Below are positions 49,035 through 60,519 of a stretch of 64,000 nt of DNA, piece after piece; position 1 is the first letter of the stretch, and every line of letters begins with the position of its first letter. Source of the DNA: Cyclina sinensis (taxonomy: Eukaryota; Mollusca; Bivalvia; Venerida; Veneridae). The position numbers and the translations under genes are program-made. The notes beneath the pieces are model-generated. The model was not told the origin of the DNA. It did no database searches and saw nothing but the letters and a program-made list of their open reading frames with translations. The stretch spans positions 26,073,304 to 26,137,303 of the forward strand of contig JAAONU010000004.1 of NCBI GenBank assembly GCA_012932295.1, in the 5' to 3' direction.

Positions 49035-51659
49035 CTAGAGTGAAAATTTCCAATTTTCTTTGCTAATTGCTATGTCAAAGTAAACTATTCCAATTACACT
49101 GTGTTTTTTATGCATGGATTTACAACATTATACGCTTTCTGTTTTTAGCGTACTACGCATATGACTTAAACGGCGCAGTGTACAAGAACATATTCTGTTT
49201 AATGTGTAATAAACCATCGAGATACTTGATGAAAGATGATTGTATGACTAAAAAACAGTATACGGTACCAAACAGGGGGGCAACATACCAGCTTCTGCTC
49301 GGAAACGACAATAAATCCAAACAAGCGAATGATGCCATGGCCAGCAGAGTGCAAAAGGAGATTAGATGCAATGACAACATGGTGTTTGACCCATTCATGG
49401 TAATCGATATGTTTTTACAGATGTAAATATATTTAGCTGTGTTTATTATGATAATAATAATAGACCCTTATTTGTTAATAATTACAGTTATTGTTCCCGT
49501 GATTAAAAAGAGGGAGATGTTGTTCTACAAATGTCTGTCAGTTTGGTAGTTAACAAAGGATTTTCATATCAATAACATAAAAAAACGTATATGCCTTGAG
49601 ACTTATATCTTAGTAGACTGAGTTAGGCCAGAGAGGGACATCTTTGGACTCGATGGGTCAAAGATCATAGTGACAGTTATTATTTTTAAAAAAAAGATTT
49701 TGATCTACCGAGAACTACTGAGCTACTGCTGTCTTACTTTTTATTATGAGTGGTACACTGTGGATGGATTCCTATTGCTTTCGAATCAATATGTAAAGGT
49801 CACTTTGAAAATGATTCAGAACAAAGTCTTATATTAGTACAACATTTTCTTGCTCCTTGTATGTTAAACATTGTCGTTTTTTATTGTTAGCTTACATGCT
49901 AAGATACAATCACGCTTGCCTTGTTTAAGCCCTGCCTGGTCCTGTCTTGCACTGCCTTGCTTTGTCTTGCCTGAAGCGATGGTCTTTGAACTTTAATGGT
50001 CGGTCATGGTACATGTAGGTAGAAGACTGTAGTGATTAATAAATTAATATGGCTCATGCATATAAGCGGGGAATTAGTGTCAGCCTTACATCTCTTGCTT
50101 TCAACTGTATTTGAAACAAGTTGTATGTAAAATATGTTTTTGTATTTATTTTGCAATCTCCCGAATTTTATGTACAGTCGAAGAAGCAGATAGATAAATG
50201 ATGAAGTATAGGCTTTAAAATGCCAACTTTTTTTTCATCTGCATTTCCAATCTTTTTTTCATCAGCATATCCGATATGTCGCTCGGAGAAACTTTATTTT
50301 GAACACAAACATGTAAAGAGAAAGATCTTGAATAATTTTCTGGAATAGTTTACATAAAAAATGCAACTGTCTTCAAAGCAACTTCCACTGTTTGTTTCTC
50401 ATGTAGATGCGAAAGCTTCATATTTCACATTTTTGGTGCTTTGGTAAAGAGGTGCTGCATGTATTCATACGTAAGAAAAAAATCTCGATCCGCTGAAATA
50501 ACTATAACAAATTGGCACAAATATGGTTAAATACAAGCTATTAACGAGCTCCCTGACTTTTCAATGTTGACCAAATTAAACGAATTGATTCAGAAAGAGT
50601 TTTCATGTCAGTGACGCAGACAGTGTCATCAGTAAGGTCAACAAATTCACTTGTGTGAATTTAGCTATGAGATGGACATGGCATTCGAATCCAGCAGGGT
50701 AATAAATATTCAATATCCAATTCCCATCTCATAGCTGATGTCACACACATAAATATTCCTATCAATATGCACGTGTTTTGTGAATTAAGTTTTTTTTCGC
50801 CGTCCGCCAAAAATGCTGCCATTTAACTGTTGTTGTTTTCCTGTTCCAGAACACTTGCCGTGAATTATTATGCCCCTTTCAGGGCATTGCTTCCGAAGGA
50901 CTCTGCCACAGTCGGCAGTTTGTTGCCGTAAACCGCATATTTATGATTGAGATGAAACTACGTTTTTCAGACACAGCTAACATGAGGGACTTACAGGCGA
51001 CACCAATAAAACTGTTTCTTGATACGGTTTTGAAATTGGTTGGACTCAAAGGACTTTGCAAAAGGTTTAATGTGACGATATCGGCCGTTGCTAGTGAAGA
51101 GGAAACGGATGTTCGAACACTTATATTACAAACGCAGTTAAAAACATCGATTGTTTGTGACGAAGAGTCTATAATGCGGCTTCTTACAAACGCATACGTC
51201 ACCCGTGTCACCACACCCTTAAAAGTTGCTACTAAATGGATAATGGTATCTATAGAGCCGCAAGTACAAATTGAAAACTTTGCTGGCTGGCAAAGTGAAA
51301 AGGAGGAGCATAAAACTGTGCTATATCGAGAGATAAAGAGTTGTGTTGGCTGTTATGTAGCTTATATGGGACGACTTGTGTGTCCGTACTTCAAACTCAA
51401 CCAATCAGAATACTGCTTCTTGTATAAACAGCTTTCCCCCGTACCACTGTCAGTATGTCCGGAAATCCCGTTCGATAACAGGATAGTTCATGACAAGGAA
51501 ATTGAGAACTGGCAGGAGAAAGATGTGTATTATATCTGTGCTGAGGATTATAAAAAAATGATAACACATATAAATCATCAAAGTGGTGCATCAAAGTTGC
51601 AGGTATCTTTTTTGGTAAATATGTTGGTGCTATATTGCCTTTTACAAAACGAAATCTAA
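44545..51659 (+). CDS. Large cysteine-rich extracellular protein, ectodomain of an orphan (Methuselah/adhesion-like) receptor type
   Basis: Four exons: 44545-45374, 45745-45977, 49149-49399 and 50850-51659, giving 707 aa if the last is read to its stop. CACCATG gives a good start and the signal peptide is MITQTVILLVLVNTNICTSL. A somatomedin-B-like patch, FCCQHCSCSPECFINENCC, lies near 162-180. Two blocks YKNKHCAACN and YKNIFCLMCN and the context around them (WDLMATDC, YYAYDLNG) resemble extracellular parts of invertebrate secretin/Methuselah-like orphan receptors, as I recall that family. There are many N-glycosylation sequons. A donor at TTGCAG/GTATCT (51602/51603) may join to a missing membrane exon; if ignored, the protein ends in a short hydrophobic tail. 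No seven-helix exon was found before the next gene. It may be soluble, GPI-like, truncated or incomplete. AATAAA at 51738. Confidence 0.6.
46691..46794. repeat. 44-bp inverted repeat (perfect but for one base) with 16-nt loop
   Basis: TACATGTCTGACAGGGTGAC begins the left arm (46691-46734). The right arm, 46751-46794, is its reverse complement with a single mismatch. It may be the end of a MITE starting near 46450, where ACTGTCAG and ACTGTCACCC words recur. In intron 2 of the receptor-like gene. Confidence 0.95.
47489..47931. mobile_element. MITE-like element with ~70-bp terminal inverted repeats
   Basis: The left arm 47489-47557 and the right arm 47863-47931 pair over phrases such as TTTCACAAATGCGAAGACATAATGCACTCA, with a few mismatches. 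The spacer is about 300 bases with no coding potential. The right arm is followed by a tail ending AATAAAGAATCTTGAATCTTGA (48036-48057), which looks like the 3' end of a retroelement. Confidence 0.7.
48991..49034 (+). repeat. (ATT)n microsatellite
   Basis: About 15 uninterrupted ATT units, 115 bases before exon 3 of the receptor-like gene. The surrounding intron is also rich in TTA and CAT triplet runs (46110-46160, 46855-46905). Confidence 0.95.
50653..50748. repeat. Small inverted repeat upstream of exon 4 of the receptor-like gene
   Basis: AGCTATGAGATGG (50663-50675) pairs with CCATCTCATAGCT (50724-50736), with partial outward extension (TGTGTGA on both sides). It is a possible stem-loop or a decayed element end. 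Confidence 0.6.
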
Positions 51660-53435
51660 GTTTGCTTATTAATCAATGTATTGGTGTACTTAAGTGCATT
51701 ATCTGTGTCTGAAAGGTAAATTGTTGTTTATAACAGAAATAAAAAGGAAATATAATTGGACAGTTGACACAAAATGTTTATTTTATAATATGTTTGCACT
51801 TCTGTGCATGGATTAGTCGGGAGAACACAAAATGAAATCCATATTTGAAGGGTTATCTTTCTTATCAAAGACCTAAAATACCACAGCTTCGAAATTTCTT
51901 TATAGGTCAAGGGAATACATTGTTTAATCACGCGGCAAGTCAACATTTTGTCAAAATCTTAACTAGAAGTCATTAGCATATTACAAAGTGACCATTTCAG
52001 TATAAAAGAAAAGGTTTTACTCTATTTTTATTTCATTTGATATGTTGGAGAAATTCTGGTTTTAGGTAGTCAAGAGACAGATATGCTGATGAATTCCAAA
52101 TATTGCTCACCACACATGTGGTTTTCTTCTTTGCATAAATCTTTCCATTTCTGTTTTGATTTTGTTAAGTACGGTATCATTTTGTAGACAAATAAATACT
52201 CTATTGCATAGGGCAATTTGTTTTCATCACAATTCAATATTTTTTTGAGATATCTGAAACATAAAACAAACGAGATTTGCAAGATCTTTACCAGCTGCCG
52301 CGAGATTTTGTGAGATTTAGGCAATCTGTGGTATGTTAGGTGTTTGTTGTTTTCAAGCTAATTAAGCGTCGGTACCAGGTGATATTTGTTGCGGGTGATA
52401 TTTGTTGCGGGTGATATAGTACAAGATACAGAGAGAATCCCATTTCAGAAGAACTACTGGTTCGTTTACATGTTCAGTAGTATGTTACTAGCACTGATAC
52501 ATGGCACCTCGGTGGGGACAAGGGTCTAATAAATGCTTACGAATGATAATTGATTATCGGTGTCGTCTACGGCAATTTATTTGTGCGATACTGCTAGTTT
52601 CTTCTGAAAGCTTTAAAATGTCTTCGTGGAAGTAATAAAAGACGTAACTTTCACCAACGTTTTTGCACAAATATTAACATTCATTAATATGCAAAAAAGA
52701 CATAAAAATATCTATGTGCAACTGCCCAAATATACAAGCCTGGCTTAAATGATGACGTACATTCTTTGAATAAACTACACTGACAGTTCAACAATAAAGC
52801 AAAACTACATCTGTGTATGTTAAATTTTCTATACGAAAGTTAAACAAGAAATTAATCTTTAAACTTAAAAGAGAATGAGTAAAAATTTAAAATATTTACT
52901 TTATTTCATATAACTGTTTTTATTAATTTGCCATCTAAAGATATAAGAATAATTTAGACAATGCCATGTGGTCTTACGCCCCTGTATGTTATGATATGTC
53001 AGATTTGTGGACCAGAGGTCCTTAAATTGAATGCAGCTTTGGAAATAAGATCTTTATTATTCAACTAACTTCTCCGCTGATAGCAAGCACCTAAAATTTA
53101 TATTTTACAGAAAAAACATTTCGCTTTTTGCCTTCACGTTATCATAAGTTCATTGTAAATTTATTTTTTATCAAATCTTATTCACATTATAAGCAAACTT
53201 CCTCACGTTTAGAGCAGTAGCGACGGTAAATGTCTTTAACACACTTTCAGTCTAAAAGATAATATTTTAGCCACGACTTGATGTGTCTTTTTTGGTGTCT
53301 GGTCTTTTCGTCAGCGAACATGTAGAACTGTATACACATGCCTCATCAGTACTGGCTTTAAGCAATTATAAAAATATCTTATTTTCAAACCTTATGTTCT
53401 CTGCATGGAATAATATGAGAGCGAACTGCAGAGAA
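51660..53435. other. Convergent intergenic region
   Basis: It lies between the receptor-like gene (plus) and the sulfotransferase-like gene (minus). A duplicated GATATTTGTTGCGGGT motif sits at 52381-52415. The minus frame at 52324-52070 has no recognised domain. No seven-helix membrane exon was found for the preceding gene. Confidence 0.45.
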
Positions 53436-55881
53436 TTAAAACAATAATCTATCTCTAGACATTGTTTTACTGAAAGGCGGAGGCTCTAGGTTGGTTAAGC
53501 CATTCAGTTCAAATCTCTCCCCTAACTTTGGGAACCCGTATTTTCTTAAAATGGCGTCCGCCTCCGCACGCATTTCCGGTGGAATAGTTCTCCTTGAGTC
53601 TGTGTTCATAAATGATTGGCACAACTCTTGGTTTTTATTAACATCTACTTTAAATGCCTGCGTGGCACCGTTTACGTACTGTGAATGGATGTTCAGTTTC
53701 TCGAACAGGACGCTACAACTTCGCCACGGGTTCTTCATCATCTCTTCGTACAGGACGGAAATAATCGGAATGTTCTTTTCAGTGCATTCCACGGCGCAAG
53801 CAACACATGCGGCCCAGACACTTGAAAACATCCCTACGGTTGAAAGTTCAGCTGGGTTTGTTAATGGCGGATCTTGGTCCAAGGTGTGTACGAAATAGTG
53901 ATGGAACAGCTTTCTAAGAAATGGAAAGAACGTTGCTAAAACTGCGTTATCGATCAGAAATCGAGCGCACTGAGCAGTTGTGTCGTTTGACATCGTACCA
54001 ATGTATGAAGAAACAGTCCGAAGGCTGTTCCGATAAAGGAATATGTGACGGATTCTTGGGATAAGCTTTTGTATTGTTTTAATCTGTACGCAACAACAAG
54101 GCCTTGAGCGAATCACAACCATGTTTGTTTTGTCGTCTGGTTTGCAAAGCAGACGAATAGCACTCGTGAGCACGTTGTCATATTCCGTGTCAGAAAGCGC
54201 TTTTGTTCGTTTCAGGAAGGCTAATGTTGTCAAGCAATCAGGTTCCTGGATTATTCTGGTTCCGGGCACCTGCTCAAAAACTCTACTCAGCAAGGTCGCG
54301 CCACATCTTCCGGTACTAGAAATCAAAACAACGGGAACTCTTGGATCGCCTGTATCCTGGGCAAGTTTGTGAAATACACCAAGCGGCATGGTGATCATCC
54401 TTTTAGCATGTTTAAATTGCGTTGTATAGAAATTATAATCCGTATTATAAAGAATGTCTTGTTTTTCATCGATTTCAACAAACACTGCTTCGGTTTTTGT
54501 CATACAAAATAGTGATATATGGGGCTTTAACACATAATTTGGATGTTTAAACGAATTGTGAAAAGTTATAAAATTTGACTGGTCTGCTATGACCAATGGA
54601 TGAATTTTCCGCCGCCATTTTATATCCTGCACATGCGCACCTGATCGGAAATTAAGACCACTTTGAGCGTCTCGTCTAGTTTTTTCGACTCCAGTTACAG
54701 CCCAAGTGAATTTCTGGAAAGAAATGACTATCAGACGAGCTAGTCTATAAATGACAAAGGCAAAAACAAGAATGGCATAGTCCCGAACTTTCTTCAACAC
54801 CCTACTGATGTTCTCCAAATTGTCCGTTGTTGACTGCGCCTCCATCACTGAAAACAGAAAACAGAAAACAATTAATTCTAAACTTCCGAAAATAGTGTAA
54901 AACTTTTTTGCGCCATGATTTTTTATAAAATCCGTAGCCAGTAAATTCTTTTTACACACAAATATATATATACGCATATTTCAACGTGTCATTGTAATGT
55001 ATTTTACGTAAATGTGTTATTCAATATATAGTGTAAATCAAGTCATTCTGCATTAAGCAATGTGTTCTATAACATTAACTTCTTAACAGTTTATTCCGAG
55101 TAACTATGTATTCAGTGTAACCAGCGTAGTGCCCTAGTATCTGTACTTCTAAACTGGTGTACTGGTGTATTATATTCTATCCTACTCAATATTTCATCAA
55201 CGTAACCTCAAATTAACATTTAAAAAAAGAACATAAAAAAGTAGATAACATTACATGGTAATAAGTCCCGTTTTATGTCTGACATGAAAATCCTTATGTA
55301 ACTGTTTCCTCTTTATCACGAAAGTGGTGTTAATTCATCGAAAGGAAAGAAAGTCCTACGTTCGAGTATTATATACAAGTTGGAGTGTCGTTAAGTGAAA
55401 TACAGCGTCACGGACAATGACTAAAACACTGGACTTGATTAATGTTTTTAACCTTTCTAATGTTTGCTAAGCAAGATTAAGTGTACAGGACAGATTAAAC
55501 ATCCTTGCACGCTTGACAAAACTATATCTCAGTGACATGTATGTAAAGTCCTTAAACTGCCTGGGATGCGGTGTATTAAATCTTTCTTTCGTTCATTCAT
55601 TCGCTCGCTCACTCGTTTGTTCGTTCATTCCTTTATTTGTTCTTTCGTTAGTTCATTCGTTCTTTCGTTCGCGCGCCAATTCACTCACTCGTTCGTTCGA
55701 TCTTTCGTTCATTCATTCATTCATTTATTCATTCATTCATTCTCACCCCCTCGTTTGTTCATTTATTCATTCATTCAATTATTCATTCATTCATTCATTC
55801 TAAACTTGTCATTCTGAAAGATGAATGAAAATTCATAAAGAGAAACTAACCCTGTGACTTAGTCCGTGTTCTTGTTGCCAT
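53436..55881 (-). CDS. Membrane-anchored sulfotransferase-like P-loop protein
   Basis: Two minus-strand exons, 55881-55851 and 54847-53436, join in phase to 480 aa (MATRTRTKSQ, then VMEAQ...). An N-terminal hydrophobic segment (YAILVFAFVIYRLARLIVI, about 38-56) suggests a type II or signal-anchored protein of the secretory pathway. The P-loop is VVLISSTGRCGATLLSRVFE, matching the 5'-phosphosulfate loop STGRSGSTLL of sulfotransferase-fold proteins. HIFLYRNSLRTVSSY fits the 3'-phosphate site (Arg and Ser). It is much longer than, and only distantly related to, the two cytosolic sulfotransferases in this window. Exon 1 is inferred from a donor GTTAGT and phase; starting at the in-frame ATG at 54845 instead would lose only 11 residues. 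Substrate unknown; true sulfotransferase activity is inference. Confidence 0.75.
55585..55800 (+). repeat. Degenerate (ATTC/GTTC)n tetranucleotide tract
   Basis: About 215 bases of TTCA/TTCG units, nearly pure at 55705-55740 and 55775-55800. It lies in the intron of the sulfotransferase-like gene. Open frames here encode only serine/phenylalanine/isoleucine-rich low-complexity sequence and are not genes. Confidence 0.95.
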
Positions 55882-57069
55882 TCTGCCATTAAATCCGTGA
55901 AATTATTAGCAAAATTCTCTCTTTTTTTTCAATTAACTTGACACGAGTGTAATTTATTTTACATCCAGATACATAGAATTTTCCATTTTGTACGAGTCTT
56001 TTACTTTATAGCTTATATATTATTAAGAAATAAGTATCTAGAGTCCATTAACCTTTGCGTAATAGTCTATATTAAATTACTTGTGTCGAATAAAATTCGC
56101 TTTTTACATTAAATTCCCATTCGCTTGATCAATCCCCATGTGTTCATTTATGACAGGAATACAAATGACTCTCTTCAATAAAGTTCAAGTTAAATGCGTT
56201 TTAAATGTTTGGACTCCCGCCGCCTAGTACATTCGAACGTAACCAAACGTAACGCGAACGTTATTTCAATGTAAACATTTCAATTAAACATTTTACATTA
56301 GATATTTTAATTAGACAAAAATACAAGTGGGTTTAGTACGCAATTTCCGCTGACAGCGTCTTTAACGCGCGCTCTTTGACATGTGTATCATTTTGATAAA
56401 TGGAAAAGTCTAACTTTTGTGTTTATTCTCTTTTGGTTAAGTGCGCCATTTATGATTTTTATGGCGTGTCTAAATGGTAATGACACCGTCCTTCAATTCA
56501 CGTGACGTTACTTTTACGAACAAAACTTATCTTCTTTCTGTTGTTTACACTTCAAAATGTCATATCATGTTAAAATAAATTCGTCTTCTGTTACAACTTT
56601 TATAGGTGTCCGTGAAATGTTTTGTGAGTAATTAAGTTAAACTTTTGTAGATTCTGTTATTCATGTAGCATTGTCTTAAATGTTTAACAAAGAATAATCA
56701 TGTTCCAATCATAGTTTAGCTACTTTAGGTTGATTGGTAAATTGCAAGTTACATAAAGTGTCCACTCCTGGATAACATGCCTTGTGCATTGCTGCTAGAC
56801 CATAAAGTCATACAAACTCATTACGAGATGATCGAAACAAGTTATATAAGTTGCAAATAGATCTAGCACCTATTTAAATAAGTAGACATAATGGAAAAGT
56901 TTTATATTGCAATAAAAGTGTTTTGTCCCATGTAATGTTACAAATAAAAATGAAAGTAAAATGTTATTTTAATTTTTTCTACGAAAAGAGGGCAAGGTAT
57001 GTCTGGTTTTTAAAAACTCCATTCTAGCCAAACTGCAGTTTATAAATAATTGGTCAAAAATTTAATGAT
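55882..57069. other. Upstream flank of the sulfotransferase-like gene
   Basis: No gene seen. Near 56755-56800, CTGGATAACATGCCTTGTGCA resembles the tRNA-like fragments at 35.6 and 40.5 kb and may be another SINE remnant. Confidence 0.35.
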
Positions 57070-57720
57070 GAGAGAGAAATTGTCAGGACAGTTTTCTGTG
57101 ACTTGAGAAAGGCGTTTGATTTCGTCACTTATCCGTTGATAAACTTTTAAATTATAAAATGGATGATAATAGTCTTGAGTGTTCTCAGCCATATCAGTAT
57201 TGCAAATTTGAAAGACCCTGGTCATATCCAACAGAAAGATATCAGATTGTCGTGGTCAACAATACTGCGTCAGACCCTTTACTAGTTTAACTGGTGTTCA
57301 CCAGGGCTTTGTATTAGGTCCGCTGTTATTTCTGTTGTTTATAAATGATCGGCTTTTGCAAATTCAAAAATGTGATTCTTTGCTGATAACACAATGACTC
57401 ACACTCATGAAAATAATATTGATGCTATAACAAATAATCTTCAATCAGCAAAAAGACATTTCTTGAAATTGTGATCCTGTAATGACATGCTAGTTATGCA
57501 GAAAGGTCGTCAGAGATGCATTGGGCTTAAAAAAAAGACTTGAAAAGCCACCAAATCTATAAGTGTAAATTCTCAGCAGAAACTGCTGGGGCTGCACATA
57601 GACAGCAAGCTTACATGGAACATCTAAACAGACCAAATATTCTTTTAAAGATTTCTCTTAAGCTCGTTATCTATCCGATTCCGGCAAATGTTTGATAAAA
57701 TGGCTTAAATGTGTTAAATC
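57070..57720 (+). pseudogene. Dead non-LTR retrotransposon (LINE) reverse-transcriptase fragment
   Basis: Broken plus-strand frames contain RT signatures in the right order: VFCDLRKAFDFV (near 57088-57123), TGVHQGFVLGPLLFLLFIND (near 57291-57350, matching GVPQGSVLGPLLF), then a WCNDML-like piece and LLGLHIDSKLTW (near 57580-57620). Stops and frameshifts separate them, and the expected FADD catalytic block is damaged. No endonuclease domain was recognised. Confidence 0.85.
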
Positions 57721-58187
57721 CTTTAAAAGTAAAATTATTATTATTACCAACATTATTATCATAATAAACTAAGATACTATGACATTACCATAATTTAGCC
57801 TTGATATTTAACCCTGAGTGACCATTGAGTGAAACAAGACTCTCCTGTGTATTTTAAAACTACACCAAGTAATGTCGTCTGTATAATGTTAAACTTAGTC
57901 ATGATCAAATTATAAATCGACATTTTCAGCAATATACACTGTACAAGTTACAGCTTTGTTTTGGTCTGTACTAGAATATCTGGCTTTGTGTGCATAAAAT
58001 CAAATGATAAATGGACTTTATTAAGCTGTAACCTTTTCACAATAAAATAATACATTTATACTATTAATTTCGATCAAGGTATGATATCAAATTTCGAAAC
58101 TTTTAGGGGTGAGAAAGTGCCAATTGATGGTGGGATCGATATTAACTAAAGAATGTTTCGTAATGACCGCATGCAATACAATTGCAG
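57721..58187. other. Gene-free stretch after the LINE fragment
   Basis: AT-rich with TTA runs; could be LINE 3' remnant. No gene or clear repeat seen. Confidence 0.35.
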
Positions 58188-58382
58188 GAGGAGCAGTGGT
58201 CGGGGGATTAGAGCCGCGGATTCCGGATCTGTTTGTCGCTGGTTCGAATCCCAACAAGGGCGAGAGTCTGCGGTGACTTTCCGCATTCATCAATTTCGGT
58301 GGTTTGAGCCAGGATGCAGTCATCGAGAGGAATTGATATAAGATTCTAAGAACTTGCTTCCCAATCGATGTAAAATAAATAG
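58188..58382 (+). mobile_element. tRNA-derived SINE (family 2)
   Basis: The head has AGTGGTCGGGGGATTAGAG and a canonical B box GGTTCGAATCC (58241-58251). The tail, GCAGTCATCGAGAGGAATTG to CAATCGATGTAAAATAAATA, matches the element at 9338-9535. Confidence 0.75.
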
Positions 58383-59248
58383 GAAGAAGACATGCAATCA
58401 ATATTAAATACTGAAAAACAAAAGGTTTTCATAATGTTGGAAGACAATATAAATTAGTTCGGTTGTTTTTTTTTTTCTTCTCTTATTTAAAGCAATTAAT
58501 TTTAATATCTTGACTACAAAATTATAGTTAAAATAACAAGGTAGACGGCTCACATAAAACGAGAAACTTTTGATGGATTATGATTCATTTTGACAAATGT
58601 TGTGATAAATGTAAATGTATATACTTATATGCACACACGTTTGTGAACGTAGACCTTTTTTATCTTTTTACACAACTTTTAAGTTGCCATAAAAATCATA
58701 AAAATAAAATTTGAATATAGAACTTCTGTATATGATTAAATAAACCTCAAAGTCACTTTACAGGTAATTGATTAAGATCAGCTGTGCTTCATTTCGTGTC
58801 TTTTTGTTGTTATTGTAGTCGTAATCAATTGGTAAAATGCTACATAGATCGAAAAGCCTCGTTCTAACACATTATTCATAAGTCACAATTCGGCATTAGT
58901 TGAGCTTTCCCCAGCCCCTCCACCCCACCCCAATTTCACCTCGGGAACGACTTTTTTGGTAACTAACCTTGCATGTAAAAGAACCAAAAATGGCCAGTAA
59001 ACTTTATTACTCTTTGTGTGGTTAAAAAAACGAAAATATAAACATTTCCAGAGGAAATGATAATATGGATAATTAATTGATCCTAGTTAGGCGGAAAGAT
59101 ACATAAATATTTATTAGTTGTGGCCAGAGATGCAGAGATGCCTACATTTCAAATTTTGTTGACTACCACCTGACTATCACCTGTCTGTCCACTGAAATAC
59201 ATGTACCGCAATATTTTTATATAAATTGTACAATAATACATTGGTACT
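58383..59248. other. Gene-free AT-rich spacer
   Basis: No coding exon, RNA gene or clear repeat recognised. Confidence 0.4.
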
Positions 59249-60519
59249 CAAAGTCTGTGAAGTTGGCAGTGGGATCAACATTCGACATTCGACATTCAAT
59301 GTCCCGCAGTGCATTTGACATTCAGCAGGACATTCGATTTGATGCATGTTTTTGAATGTCCAGCAGTGCATTGGACATTCAGCAGGACATTCGATTTGAT
59401 GCATGTTTTAAATGTCCAGCAGTGCATTCGACATTCGGCACGACATTCGATTTCATGCATGTTTTTGAATGTTCTGCAGTGCATTCGACATTCAGCAGGA
59501 CATTCGATTAAATGCATGTTTTTGAATGTCCAGCAGTGCATTCGACATTGGGCAGGACATTCGATTTCATTCATGTTTTTGAATGTCCTGCAGTGCTTTC
59601 GACATTCAGCAGGAAATTCGATTCATGCATGGTTTTGAATGTCCAGCAGTGCATTCGACATTGGGCAGGACATTCGATTTCATGCATGTTTTTGAATGTC
59701 CAGCAGTGCATTCGACATTCAGCAGGACATTCGATTTAATGCAAAATTTTGAATGTCCTGCAGTGCATTCGACATTCAGCAGGAAATTCGATTTCATGCA
59801 TGGTTTTGAATGTCCCGCAGTGCATTCGACATTCAGCAGGACATTCGATTTGATGCATGTTTTTGAATTTCCAGCAGTGCATTCGACATTTAGCAGGACA
59901 TTCGATTTCATGCATAAATTTGAATGTCTTGCTGTGCATTCGACATTGGGTAGGACATTCGATTTAATGCATGTTTTTGAATGTCCAGCAGTGCATTCGA
60001 CATTGGGCAGGACATTCGATTTAATGCATGTTTTTGAATGTCTTGCAGTGCATTCGACATTGGGCAGGACATTCGATTACATGCATGTTTTTGAATGTCC
60101 TGCAGTGCATTCGACATTGGGCAGGACATTTGATTTCATGCATGTTTTAATGTCCCGCAGTGCATTCGACATTGGGCAGGACATTCGATTTCATGCATTT
60201 AATCGAATGTCCTGCTGAATGTCCAATGCACCGCAGGACATTCAAAAACATGCATGAAATCGAATGTCCTGCCCAATGTCGAATGCACTGCAGGACATTC
60301 AAAAACATGCATTCAATCGAATGTCCTGCTGAATATCGAATGCACTGCTGGACATTCAAAACATGCATCAAATCGAATGTCCTGCTGAATGTCGAATGCA
60401 CTGTTGGACATTCAAAAACATGCATCAAATCGAATGTCCTGCTGAATGTCCAATGCACTGCGGGACATTGAATGTCGAATGTCGAATGTTGATCCCATTG
60501 CCAACTTCACAGACTTTGG
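59249..60519. mobile_element. 1.27-kb fold-back element of 57-bp repeats
   Basis: About 16 forward copies of a 57-bp unit (GTGCATTCGACATTCAGCAG plus GACATTCGATTTGATGCATG plus TTTTTGAATGTCCAGCA) run from about 59305 to 60195. About five copies then follow in inverted orientation to 60465. Both ends carry the same unique sequence in opposite orientation, CAAAGTCTGTGAAGTTGGCA with GGGATCAACATTCGACATTC. The centre, near 60182-60211, is itself palindromic around ATGCAT. Long open frames on both strands are by-products of a 57-base unit without stops. Confidence 0.92.

Noticed and set aside
52070..52324. 84-codon minus-strand frame, possible mobile-element protein
   Set aside because: No motif could be assigned and no neighbouring frame continues it.
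55513..55817. Serine/phenylalanine-rich frames
   Set aside because: Translation of an ATTC/GTTC microsatellite.
59309..60471. Long open frames of 19-residue repeats on both strands (up to 211 codons)
   Set aside because: The 57-bp unit lacks stops in several frames on both strands, so the frames follow from the repeat. There is no start context, splice signal or codon constraint.
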